Assembly (NCBI GenBank): GCA_036785705.1
Contig: JAWUZG010000070.1
Location: 3,979,001 to 4,043,000 of the forward strand
Direction: 5' to 3'
DNA length: 64,000 nucleotides
Source: Acanthornis magna
Taxonomy: Eukaryota > Chordata > Aves > Passeriformes > Acanthizidae
Shown: piece by piece, positions 27,542 through 43,847 of the stretch
Numbering within the stretch: the stretch's first letter is position 1
How the letters are laid out: the number at the start of each line of letters is the position of its first letter
Notes under the pieces: generated by a model
Databases searched by the model: none
What the model saw: only the letters and a program-made list of their open reading frames with translations
Told to the model about the DNA's origin: nothing
Translations under genes and position numbers: made by a program

Positions 27542-27747
27542 CTTTATTGCTGTTCCCAAGGACTTTCTTGCTTAGGTGGTCGCAGATGACCCCAGCGTCC
27601 TCGCTGTGCCGGCAGTTGTGCATCCCAATGTCCTGCTTAATGCAGTCTGCCAAGGATCTCTCATTTCCTGTACACTTCACGTTATCCACGTGGATTGGGC
27701 CTTTGCCCTCACCAAAGTAAGCCATTGTCCTTGCTCTAGCTGGACCT
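27542..27747 (-). CDS. PRSS12: PRSS12 exon 9: second half of SRCR domain 4
   Basis: Translation starts GPARARTMAYFGEGKGPIHV and includes VKCTGNERSLADCIKQD and NCRHSEDAGVICD, the typical SRCR cysteine spacing. It ends GNSNK. The acceptor is gtctgcag and the donor AAA G|gtgagg. 206 nt, like exon 7. Confidence 0.96.
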
Positions 27748-30700
27748 CTGCAGACAGAGCATATTCTTCTATTATTATTAAACATTTTGAGGCATTATTC
27801 TACATTTTACTCAAATATTTCCAAATCAGTAGTGAAAGACCTTGAGGTTTCTTTCCAAGCCCTTCACTGTTTCACTTGATAACAACCGCCTTCTCATCGC
27901 CTCTCTTATTCTGGCATATAGAAAGAATAAAACGGATAAAATTGCTACAGTTCATTAATGTTTAAAAACTGCTTTTGTGTATCTGGTTAGAAGGCAGTAT
28001 GCAAAATATTTTACGTTGTATCAGCATTACATTTTGCTATAAAACAAAATATATGAAAGCTGCTTTTTCATAATCTCTTTAATCCTTGTATAAAGTCAGC
28101 ATCTGTGAATGCTAAAAATAATTTGTTCAGGTCTGATTCCCTGAGAAAGATGGGCCAGTTAAATATGGTATATTCATGGTGCAGTAGGAGCTATGATGTA
28201 CAGACCTATTAGTTGTTAGTAGTTATTAAAATATTTTGTTATCATGTCATTTTTTAAAGGGCACCCCACACTTGAGTTCTAAACATGTCATGTGGCTGGA
28301 AAGCAGTTCAGTATCTGCACCCCACTGTTCTTGGGAGAAACCCAGTACTTGGTGTTTGTGTAGCATTTAAGCGTCTCATTTGGTAACTCTTGTGACAGAT
28401 TATTACTGTTAATTATGTAGGATAATCTTCTCAATTTATAAATAGATGTTTTGTTGTATATGGTTTGAGTCAGAAAAAATTATGAGTGAGAGACCACCCA
28501 ACTGGCAATACAGAGAAGTGGGGCAGGAAGCCACAGACATGTCTAAATGTGCCTGAACTACAAGTTTACCTATTGGGTAAGAGCAATTTACTGACATTTT
28601 ACTGGGATAAGGATATATAGAATTCCAGATAACTGAAATGTTGCCCTATATCATAGGTTTCAATTTTAAAGGATATGTTGTAATTGTATATTGTAATGGA
28701 CTTCTTCTATGTGTACAGAACTGTAACTGCAGGTATGAAGAAATGCTGGAGTAGAGAAAGAGAATTTGACTATGAAAATGTATTAGGCAAGAAAGTATTT
28801 CTCTCCCTTTACAGCTCTTTCTGTACCTCTTTAATACCTGCAGTGGTGGGGAAGGTAGGTTAGAATGGCATTAAGAGTTTATATCCCTTCTTCAGCTGGG
28901 TTTGGTCTGTTGGGGAGGAATCCTGATATGTCAAACCACTTTCAAAGCTTCATCGTACTGGAAGCGTGGCTGGATCAAACCAAACCCAGCTCTCAATTGC
29001 CACATCCATGTAATTGAAACATGAAGGTAACACATAGGAACTTCCTTGCTTTTGAAACTTGCACATGGATAGCTTTGCCTGTGTGGGTTTTTTTACTATG
29101 CACTGAAGGGTAGGTGGGCAGGATTTCCAAGTAGGGAACATTGGTTAGAATGCAGGAATTGTAAGAAGCCAGGAAAGAAAAGCCCGTAAAACACTAGACA
29201 AGAGATGATACCACAAGGTCAACTGTCCTTACACATTTTCAATTTCCATGGCTAGGACGTATTTGCTGGATAATCCAAAGCCTTAATTGCCTGTGGAAAC
29301 AGTATAGGACAATCTCTGCCTAATGAGTTTACTCTGATTTGTCCCAAGCAGTGTGACTTTTCTTGCTCCAAGTGTTTTTTCTTTTGTGAGGGATACTCTG
29401 ATTACAGATAACCACAAAAGAGTAAGTGCTACTCTCTGATACCTGTGGGCAGCTGATGTGTTCATGTTTGCTCTTACAACACAGTGACATAGTACAGGCA
29501 CTCCTTGTAAATTCTTACCTGGTTTTGGTATCTCTGTGTCAAATAACAGTGTTTTTGCTTTAGGGCATTGTGCTAAAGTTCCTCAGAATATTGAAAACTA
29601 CTTTGTTGTGAATCGCCACACTATTCTTATCCTTCCCCAGAGAAGTATTTATTGCAGTTTAGTACAGAATTGTCTCTGCAGAATCTTGTCAGTTACTTAA
29701 TAAGGGCACTACCTCCTTCTCCCTACATTTATGTGAGAGCAATCCATCTCTTACTGTGCATCAGTAATCTCTCAGTTTGCTGATAATGAGAATGAAATGT
29801 GTTCAGATCCACCCACCCAAACAACCAACCAACCAACACCACAACAAAAAGCCCAAACCAACCCCTGCTGTAGAAAATCTATCAAGAAACAAATGTAAAA
29901 ATCATTATTTCCTTGAGCAAGGAGTGCAGCTTAATAGAGAAAATAATTTAATATAATTGGGAGATCTCTGAAGGTGCAAATGTTTCATTTATGTGCTTGT
30001 TACATGCTGGAATATGTTTTTACAACTGGCTTTAGTCCACCCCTAACAAACACGTGTCCCTTAACTGCTGCTTTCCAAGCCAGCTATTTCTACACTGATG
30101 ACCATCAGAGAAACAACCTTTTTGCCTGTTCAGATCTGTCCCTAGAGAGGAGTGGCTTCAGGTCTTTTCCCACACACAGGGCCATGCACAATGACATGCT
30201 GAGCTTTTCAGGTGCAGCATTACCATTACTCATAATATTGTTAATCAGAAAATCCAGTCGATTGGCATAGATGGACAACTATCCTAGAATTTACTGGTTA
30301 GGTAACTTTTAAGAGTGGTAAGCCAAGTTTTGCAGTTTTGAAGCCCTAGTCTACTACTACTTTTAAATAGGCTTTTACTAAACAAATACCAGGCAGTTTT
30401 TGAAAGGCATATATTGTGTGTTCAGACACAATTTTATGATATTTGGTTGCACAAACTTTGCATTGTTAGATACAACAAACAGTTAATATGACTTACGTTT
30501 CTTAAGCTCAAATTTCCTTACAAGTACACTTGGAAAAGACATTTCACTAATTTCCTGTTGTATTTCACTAGTGTTCTAGACATTTTTCAAATCTTATTAC
30601 TACTGCTATTTATAGATCTGCCCTATAGTTGTTATATTTTTTCTGCTCTTGGGCATCCAGAAAAGAAAATGCTGATGAGTGATGTAAGCCTGATTAAGTG

Positions 30701-31356
30701 ATTTCTTTCAAATATGACACATATTTTGCAGTGGTTTTAATTAGAGGGTGGGTTTGTTCTGTCAGGTCTATTCCTGTGTTAAATGAAGCTTATTCAAATT
30801 ACTGTCATGCAGACTGAAGCCATAATCCCTTGTGTAACAGTTTCATCAAATCTCCAAGCTACATCACATCAAGCCAGATCAGTAAATGAAGGAAAAAACC
30901 CCATTAAACTAGGAATTCAGTAACTGGTGTGCCTGCATCTGAATCTGCAGTCATCATATCCACACCTTGTGACAGTGGACACTGACCTGTTTTTGAAACA
31001 AATATGACAACTAAAATTTTGTATTTAATTGATTAATAATTTGAGTGTTTAACTTCTAATGAAAAATATATAATAACTAGCATTAACTTGCATTTCTGTT
31101 GCCAGTCACTGTGACACACTTTTGAATATTAACATTCCGATTCCCTGTTATGCTACTTAATGAATGTTCCTTTTGATGACATAGTCTTACTACTTTTCAT
31201 ACATTAGTAGAAATACACTTTTCTAAAAGAATGCCAAACTGACAAGTTTTAAAATATATATCTTATTAGACATGTTTGTGGTATTTGGCTGCAGAAACTT
31301 AAGATTTTTAGATAGAGAAAACAAAACTTAAGAAACAGCTTAATGAATTTTCTTAC
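27748..31356 (-). other. PRSS12: PRSS12 intron 8
   Basis: 3.6 kb. It contains an A/C-rich simple repeat at about 29809-29865 (CCAACCAACCAACC and relatives). No exon or RNA gene was recognised. Confidence 0.6.
29809..29865. repeat. A/C-rich simple sequence
   Basis: Tract of ACCC and CCAA units followed by ACAACAAAAA-type sequence inside PRSS12 intron 8. Confidence 0.75.
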
Positions 31357-31498
31357 TTGTAGCCGAGCTGTCGGCAGACTACAGCTGCATCCTTATCAGA
31401 CCATCCATCATCACAAATTGTGCCCCACTGGCCATTGATAAAAATCTCCACACGTCCTTCTTTCTTATTCTCACCATCCATCAGCCTGATTGGGGGAC
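31357..31498 (-). CDS. PRSS12: PRSS12 exon 8: first half of SRCR domain 4
   Basis: Translation reads [20 protein letters not shown], then [20 protein letters not shown] and RQLGY. This is the SRCR opening signature. The acceptor is ttattcccag and the donor AA|gtaaga. 142 nt. Confidence 0.96.
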
Positions 31499-34446
31499 CT
31501 GGGAATAAATTACTGCTGTCAGCTCACACCAACAGAAGCAAGAACTGGTACGTTAAGTTATTTTCATTATATTCAGTACAACTGCTGCTCATGTTCAACA
31601 AGCTTGAATATCAATATCAGTGGTTAAAGCAGTCATATTTTTCCTGGCTGGCAAAAGGAAGCAGTTTGTACAAATGCCAAGGCAAATACCAAACACTACT
31701 ATTCTTTACTCTTCAGAGTTCAGCTGGTTCCTTCATTCCATACAAATATGTGACATAGCTCAGAAATTGACCACAGTTCTCCACAAGAAGTTAGAAAACA
31801 CGCGAGATACCTTTGATATGATAGCCATACAAGCTGGACAGGTTTTCCTTACAGAAACTTTATGGTGAATGTAACTATATCTCAGTCCATAAACCCATTC
31901 TCAAACTGGTTGCTGCTGCTCCTCTTAACCAATGTCTCAGCAAAAAAAGTGCAGCATTGTGTTGAACTTCAACTATTCTTTATCATTACGCACATTGTTC
32001 TGCAGCTTGTTGTTCTAGACTGATTATTTTTCTACCAGTTTAAATTGGTTACTTATTCAGATATGTTTGTAATATGAGATCTCATTTATGTGAATTAGTC
32101 AGACTTAGTTGATCATCGTTTCTGCAGTGCTTGGCCTGTAGTTAAATTTTGACTCATTAGGCAAAGTACATACTTAATTCTCACTTACTCTAAAATTCCC
32201 CTATAGCCTGCAAGCAATGCAAATACCCTTAAAACAGTTAGGAATTCCTCTGTGGCATCTTTATAACGTTTATGGGAGAATCACCTTCTAAATCTTTTTG
32301 TATGGCATACTTTATAATCTTTAATACACTCATGAGAGTTGCTTTTTAGAAAAATTGAAAAGACTCTTCCTTCTTCTTCTAACCTGTTGCTAATCTTTTC
32401 TAAATCTGTGAGGATGAGGAATTACTTAAATTTCTCTTAAAGCAGTATTTTGAGACATTTGCGTTTGATATTTAATTCAGATTAGTTTAGGGTATGAATA
32501 ACTTTTGTATACAAAACATGAGTCTGGTCAGCCCTAGTTAAGTCTGGCCTAAGTCATTAGATGAATAAGGAAATATTTGAAAATAAAATCAAAGCCTGTT
32601 TGCTTCAGATGTGATTTGAACCATACTGTTTCTGTTGGAGTTCATACTGTCTGCGCAGCTACATGAATTAACCTTCTGTTTACCTATGCTGTCCTGATCT
32701 TACCAAACAAATGTCATTATCATAGCATATCCCATCTCATTTTTAGTGTTCCTTAATATCTGCATTTCCTTAAGTCATATCATCTACTAATTTCTCATCT
32801 TTTTCCACTGAATTTATCCTTACAGGGAAAAAAAATGCTTTTTCAAATGCTGGGAAGTAAATGGTAGTAACAGTCTTTGTCCACTTTCCAATCAGAAATC
32901 TTCTAGGAAATGTCAGATAAACTGTCTTATTTTCTTGTTGAACTGATGTGTTCTGGAAGAATATTACTTAGGTGACAATTGTACTTCTATTAACCAGATA
33001 GAGGCATGGGATATCAACAATATTTTATTGTTATCTCATCTTCTTGTGGTTTAGAAAATATATATATATTTATAGGCACTAAATTAATAGAGCATTCTGG
33101 AAATGGGGATGTGAGAATGTTACCATATGGATGTATTTAACTGAACCAGACCTCCTTCAGCAGAGATTATATTTTATAGGAATTTGAGCAAAGCAGCGCA
33201 GATGGTTTGCATCTGTAAGGACAGCAGTCATGGTTTGAATTCCTGTTATTTTTGGTTTGAGAAAATTCTTTCTACCAAATAGGATTTGATGTATGGACTG
33301 CAACAAAGTACATTCACTGGATGGTGAGAGGACTATATAGAAAAAGACTATAAAGAGGGAGAAACTAGAAAAGTACATATGGAAGTGCTGAATGTTGTTA
33401 TAACAAGTAGCAACATCATGCAGTAAATCCATGTTGTAGTTTGTGAGATAAACCTTCCGTCTGTGATTTCCAGGAAACAGGCATTTAATACTAATTTGAA
33501 ATTCAGCTGAAATATTCTTGGGTAAGCTAAATGGCATTGGCGGCAATTTTCTACAAGGCTACATTCTGACAAGCTACACAGTTTTTATAGCAAACTGTAA
33601 AAATGAAATATTTTCAGAATTACTGTGCAACCCATTGTTCCTCTAGTTTCTACTAAAACAGATATATATAGCCAGAATTATTGTTAATTATCTACATGTG
33701 GATTTAGGAATCTTTGGAATTTATTTGTATATATTTTGTTCTACAATTTCATATGTAATTGATATTCTTCTATCATCTCTTTTCTTATCAGTCTTTTTGC
33801 TCTTTTTATTTTCATACAAGTTTGTAGGCTTTTGACACTGGACCAGACTCTTTTATCTGTGTGTGTAGTATCATTCTGTCCTGGTCAGCAAGTAGGGCCC
33901 ATTCACCCAGACACAATATAAATGATAGGCAATAGTAACACAGAAATCATTTCATGCTTCTCACCCTTCCTTCTTGCTATCTCTGAACTTCCCACCTTCT
34001 CCATATCCCTTGTTTTGGATTGTCTGAATGCAAAGCCACAGGAGGATATATTATTGATTTATATTCCTCAGTGCTCAGGTATATCTCCAGGATCTGACAC
34101 CATGAGAGAGTTACTTAGAGGTTGAGAAAAGCTGAGTAAAATTAGTTACACCATCAGGAAGTGCTGAATAGGTCTAAAATCTGGTGGAGACTGAGAGAAC
34201 AGCATCTCTGGAGTGTGACTTGGTTACCTTACAAATCTGTGTTGAGCTTTAATGTTCTGGATGCTTACTCCTCTAAACAAACTTGATTACTCCCTATGAT
34301 CTTCAGGAGAAAAGCAAGGATTTTTCCCTTCCTATTTCTTCCTTGCACCCATCTGACAAATACTAGGATTTAGAGAATCCTTATATATCCTATACTTTGG
34401 TTGGATCTGTACCCACGGCAGTGACTTTAGCGAAGAGCTTCCTTAC
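31499..34446 (-). other. PRSS12: PRSS12 intron 7
   Basis: 2.9 kb AT-rich intron with short TA runs near 33.06 kb. Nothing else was recognised. Confidence 0.6.
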
Positions 34447-34652
34447 CGAGTGAGAGCTTGTGGCTGTCGTTTTCTGGGTGGCAGATGAGTCTGACATCCT
34501 CCTGATGGTTGCAGTCATGCTTTCCCCACTCCCTCCGGGAGCACTGCAGAAGGTTTGTCTCCTTCCCAGAGCAGATCACATCATCCAACCAGATGGGCCC
34601 AGAGCTTGCTTCTGAATAGTTCTCTTTTTCCATACCTGTACTTTTTCCATAC
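34447..34652 (-). CDS. PRSS12: PRSS12 exon 7: second half of SRCR domain 3
   Basis: Translation starts [20 protein letters not shown] and includes [18 protein letters not shown] and [15 protein letters not shown], ending SHKLSL. The acceptor is gttgtgcag and the donor CTC G|gtaagg. The first residues repeat a [13 protein letters not shown] unit (tatggaaaaagtacag followed by gtatggaaaaag), a small internal duplication at the exon start. Confidence 0.96.
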
Positions 34653-35575
34653 CTGCACAACACAGAGGTCCACAGAGGACTCATGGTGCTTAAGCATTAG
34701 AAAGAAGTTACTCCTGAGGAAATAAAGGTTTCTCAAGCATTATTGGTAAGCAGGTTCAGTTAGAATTAAATTCAATGAGAACACCATATGCTGCCTCTTC
34801 AGTAACGTTTTTTTTAAGGAATTACTGTTACATTAATACAAACTTAAGAATGTAATACATTTGATTAAGGCTGCTCTGCAAGCAAGCATATGGCTGGCTC
34901 AATGACTTTGAGGCTTTAAGTATGTGCTTAGTATTATATATACGTTTAAATGTCACAGTCTGGAGAAAATTAGACAAAATCCTTTTTTGAATGTCAGCTG
35001 TTAGGGTTTGAAGGCAAGACAACACTTACCTACTGAGAGTGTATCTTTGTAGCCACAATCAGTAGGAATAGTAGGGAAGAGTGAATGAATGAAACTAATT
35101 GGATTTTTCTGAAACATGCTTTTCAATACATAACTGTTCCAGGGCCAGGCTGTGGGATTTTCTGAGGTAATGCAGAAGGACTTACACCTTGAAAATGTCT
35201 GTCATTAAAAATGACTGTACAACAAGCAAAGATTTAGAAGAATCAAACTTTTATAGGCAAAATAGAAATCAAAATAAGTTTTTCTCTATAGCACATGCCT
35301 TGATCTCAGCAAAAAATATAATTGGAAGGAACTTGGTGAATAAAGGCTGTTAAATCACATTTGTTGAAGGTTTTTCTACCTAAACTAAGGCCTAAATACC
35401 TCTGTGAGACTGAGGAAAGTAGGCTTTAATGAATTTTAACTTGGTAGTTTCTATGAAGCACTCAGCTGATATTAAAAAAACAGACTCTTAAAATAGAGTC
35501 CATGTAGGGTTCATGTAACTGTTTGTCATCATGGTCAAGTCACAGAGTCAGATATCCAATATCAAGTAATCTTAC
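34653..35575 (-). other. PRSS12: PRSS12 intron 6
   Basis: 923 bp, no feature recognised. Confidence 0.6.
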
Positions 35576-35717
35576 TTAAATCCCAGCTGCCGGCAAGCCA
35601 CCTGTGTGTTCAGCTCCGTCCAGCCATCGTCACAGACCGTGCCCCACTGCCCCTTGTGATAGACTTCCAGGCGGCCCTCGTGACTGCCCTTCCCACTTGT
35701 GAGCCTTAGTGCACCAT
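35576..35717 (-). CDS. PRSS12: PRSS12 exon 6: first half of SRCR domain 3
   Basis: Translation reads DGALRLTSGKGSHEGRLEVY, then [21 protein letters not shown] and RQLGF. The acceptor is cccggcacag and the donor AA|gtaaga. 142 nt, GC-richer than neighbouring intron sequence. Confidence 0.96.
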
Positions 35718-35902
35718 CTGTGCCGGGAACAAGTAAGGGAAAACAAAACAGGGATCAGCTTTTCTTAGATCTAATTACTGTTCTAAAGCAAAATCAATAG
35801 CATTGCCTTTGTGCATCTGCAAACTTTCAAAGCTCTCATTCCAGAGCTGTGAACTCTGCCTTTGTCCCTTTTTTCCCATGTGATTATTGATAACTGAAGT
35901 AC

Positions 35903-36081
35903 CTGTGAGAGGTGTGCAGGAAACGCCAGCATCTTCTTTGTGGCCACAGTTGTGTTCTCGCCAGGAGCTTTTTGGGCACTGTTCTATGGAGAGCTCATTT
36001 CCTGTGCACTGCACTTCATCCAGCAGCACAGGGCCAGAGCCTTCTCCAAAGTAAGCCTGGCTCCATGCCTTGGCAACACCC
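35903..36081 (-). CDS. PRSS12: PRSS12 exon 5: second half of SRCR domain 2
   Basis: Translation starts [20 protein letters not shown] and includes [18 protein letters not shown] and [16 protein letters not shown]. The acceptor is atttccacag and the donor ACA G|gtactt. Only 185 bp of intron separate it from exon 6. Confidence 0.96.
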
Positions 36082-40520
<4,439 letters not shown>

Positions 40521-40699
40521 CCAGGGAGGAGCTACATGTGACAGCAGCTGCCATTTTTTGAGAACATGTCCCATCCTGCCAGGTGTCTTTTTCACATAAC
40601 AGTATATTTTCTTCATCACCACGACAACGCACTTCACTCCAGAAAACAGGAATAAGGCCTAGTCCAGAAAATGGTATGTGTTTTGCTGTACCTTTTTCC
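40521..40699 (-). CDS. PRSS12: PRSS12 exon 3: second half of SRCR domain 1
   Basis: Translation reads EKGTAKHIPFSGLGLIPVFW, then VRCRGDEENILLCEKD and CSQKMAAAVTCSSSL. The acceptor is ttcttacag and the donor CTG G|gtaaaa, followed by a long A run in the PRSS12 sense. 179 nt, like exon 5. Confidence 0.95.
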
Positions 40700-42606
40700 C
40701 TGTAAGAATAATCAGGAAAGGATATCAGAGTGGAAGCAAGGGAAGTGGGAACATTTTCTCCTGTGTAAATTTTGGAGTAGAAAAGAAAGGGCTTTCTTCA
40801 GTGGTGTAAATTCATCACATTTTCATACAGTTCGGCATTGTCTTCTGCACAAAGAAAAGTAACAGATGTGACCCAGTTCTCACCAGTTTGTTGTGGGATA
40901 TTTTAGCACAATGACTGCGTTGCTGCAGAGCCAGCTACATTCCTGTTCTCCCAGCTCTCAACTACAAAAATCAGCACAGAGTCTACAATCCATAGGTGAA
41001 TGTACAGTACCAGTCCACTGCAGTAACAATTCCAGCAGAGGTAATGCCACCAGTAAAGGAGAGAAAGCTCTGCTTTACTCCATGCAGATGTACCATGCCC
41101 TGCCCATAAATGCCATGTATTTTGGTTGTGGTGATGGGACAGCAAAAACCGCCTCACACTCCATTAGATGAGGGCATGTTCGTTTTTCTCTATTCAGTCA
41201 TTTCCATCCATTCAGAACGTTTTATAAACAGCTCCCAGTCCTTCTCATGCTGAATCTACAGCATCATTTTATAGAGTCATCTTTTCTTCTTGGCAAAGCT
41301 CAACAAATTTAAAACAAAGCCCAAATATTGTGATATTAAAGGAACAGATGGATGGAGCACCTGGAAAGCACCAGTAAAACCTCATGAGTTCACCTGGTGG
41401 TACATTGATCCAAATTTTGGCCTAACATTCAAGATAGCACAAACTTTCAACTACTGTTTGCTTGGGGCTTTATTGGCCTGGATTCAGCTTTGAGCCATTT
41501 CTGTTGAAAAGACCAGACCAAACCATTCACCCGTATCGCTGAACTGCTTTTGCTAACAGCAACCTTGTTCAGCTGAAATGTTCGGTGTATAGAAAGCAGA
41601 TAGGACTTAGGTGAAAATGAGGGAAGGAGACACTGCACGTAGACAGCTGAAGTCATAAGCAAAATCACAGCCTCCAGATGGCTGAACTTTTATCTCATCT
41701 AATCCTCATATTTTTATAAGTTGGCATGGTGTGTCCAGATTAGTAGTGAACATTATAAACCAGCTTAGATTTAGTTCTGGCTAGCAGTCTTATAAAGTGG
41801 AATAATCATTAGGAATGTCACAGTGCAAGTCTGCTATAAAAACCCCTTACTGCTTGTAGCAAGCAAAAGCACGGCTTTGGTATGTGAGTGAAAGAAGAGG
41901 TAGAAAGGCAATAAAGCCAGCCAAAATATGCTAAAGGGTGCTGTTGATTAACTTCATTCTGGCAGTAGTGAGAAGTGGTGGTCAGCAAGGACAATGCAGG
42001 CACTTTCAACCTGTCCAGCATGGCTATAGCTCTAAAGTGTTGCCATATCCCAAAAACTTAGGAGGAGTTCCAGGTGTTATTTGGCATGCTAGAATGGATG
42101 AGTACAAGGATAACCCCTTGCTCCTGAGAACCAGGAATTTTCCTATGATTAGGAGCCCACGTGGAGTCTAATTTTGGCCACATTTACATTGTTTATAGAT
42201 TCAGTAACCTCACTGGGGCTGCTCTTAATTGACAGTTCAATATGTGAGATCAGGACTGGAGCACGTAATTCTGCCCTTGTGGACATCTCCTGGAAGTCCA
42301 GTAGAGCAGTTTGCCCTGAGTTTTCTGACCTGTTCACACTTTTCACTTGGAAAGCAAAGCATTTGCCATAGTCTGCTCCTGTCCAAATCCCATATGCATC
42401 TTTCTGAGGAAATACTGATTCCCACAGCCACGTCTTTGAAGTGTGGTGTGGCTGAAGCAAGCAGAGTACTTTGGGAAGAACAACTTTCAAACAGGAAAAG
42501 CAATCATCAAACACAAAAAGCCCCCAGTATTTACAAAATAGCTTGTCCTTTTTACTGAAACATCATTAAAATGTGTTGACTGATTTTTACTCAAACTGAA
42601 ACTTAC
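40700..42606 (-). other. PRSS12: PRSS12 intron 2
   Basis: 1.9 kb. It has several open frames of 80-120 codons on both strands without motifs. Nothing was recognised. Confidence 0.6.
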
Positions 42607-42745
42607 CCAAGTGCAAGCTGTCGACATACAACTGTTGCATCATTATTGTCCCAATGGCTGCCACAGATTGTTCCCCAGATTCCATTCAAATAAACCTCCA
42701 CTGTACCTTCAAATTCATTCTTGCCTCCCTGGAGTCTCACTGACC
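42607..42745 (-). CDS. PRSS12: PRSS12 exon 2: first half of SRCR domain 1
   Basis: Translation reads SVRLQGGKNEFEGTVEVYLN, then GIWGTICGSHWDNNDATVVC and RQLAL. The Cys-Gly-Ser-His-Trp start of the core matches SRCR domain 1 of neurotrypsin. The acceptor is taactag and the donor GG|gtaagt. 139 nt. Confidence 0.95.
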
Positions 42746-43100
42746 CTAGTTAAAAAAAAATAAAAATGAAACAATTTCACCTCCAAGATACTCTGCTGCT
42801 CAATTAATGTATCCTATACAAAAGATTCTGAACCTCATTTTCCCTGAGTTCCTGTTTCATGGATTACTGAGCTGTTTCCAAGAAACATTCTGGCACACCT
42901 CACATACAGTGATACACAAACGCAGAGAACCTTTTTTCCTTTTTTTCACACTAGGGAAACATTTTGCTCCTTATACTGAAACTACATCATATTTCTGATC
43001 CTTTTGACACTACAATGTGGTTAAAGATCTAACAAAGAAAAAGTATTTATAGATACATAATTATTTGAATGTGATTTCCTCCACCCAAATGAACAAAATG

Positions 43101-43143
43101 TAAATATATGTGTGTGTATATAAATATATATATATAAAAATAT
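43101..43143. repeat. TA/TG-rich simple sequence
   Basis: Mixed run of TATATG, TGTGTG and TATATA units inside PRSS12 intron 1. Confidence 0.8.
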
Positions 43144-43825
43144 GCTGTAGTTTTATCTTTCACAAAATTCCATTGACCTTAAGGGAATTAGAAAATAACC
43201 ATATGCATTACATAGCTTTTGCTCTGACCCATGTTACATTATGCATGTCATAGATGACAGCAATTTATTTTAGCCAAAGAATGAATTTGTTCCTACTTTT
43301 CTCAGACAGAAAAACACTGGATGTAGTTCTCTTAATTTATGAGAGGTCTTTACCAAATTCTCAGACAAAGCAAGCTAAAAACCGTATGAAATTGTCTAAA
43401 AGAAGTGGGGAGAAATAACAATGCTTCTTGTGAGCTGCAGAGCACAGAAATCCAAGAAAATTAGCATATTTTTTATTTTTGTATTACAGTAGTTTTACTT
43501 GAGATGTCAGATGCATCTGCTGTTGAAGGTAGCCAGATGCCACTAGCAAAGGTGGGAAAAAGCTGGTCATAGGGATAACTACCCAGAAACAGAAGAGAAT
43601 CTTGACAGAGTAGTAATTCAACAAGAAACATTTCTGTTAAATTATCAAACATAGCCCAGCTGTATGAACTAATATTGCCTGAAATCCCAGTTAATCCATC
43701 TGCCTCTGTTCTGTGATCTACTTAGAAGCTACACCATCACCCAGTTTGCATGGGGGTTAGCAATGGGATGAAAATAGTCAGTGTTTGTGCCTGCATTTCA
43801 TTCTATATGTGTTCGTGTTTGTGTA

Positions 43826-43847
43826 AATAATAATAATAATAATAATA
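43826..43847. repeat. (TAA)n microsatellite, about seven units
   Basis: Uninterrupted AAT/TAA repeat inside PRSS12 intron 1. Confidence 0.9.
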
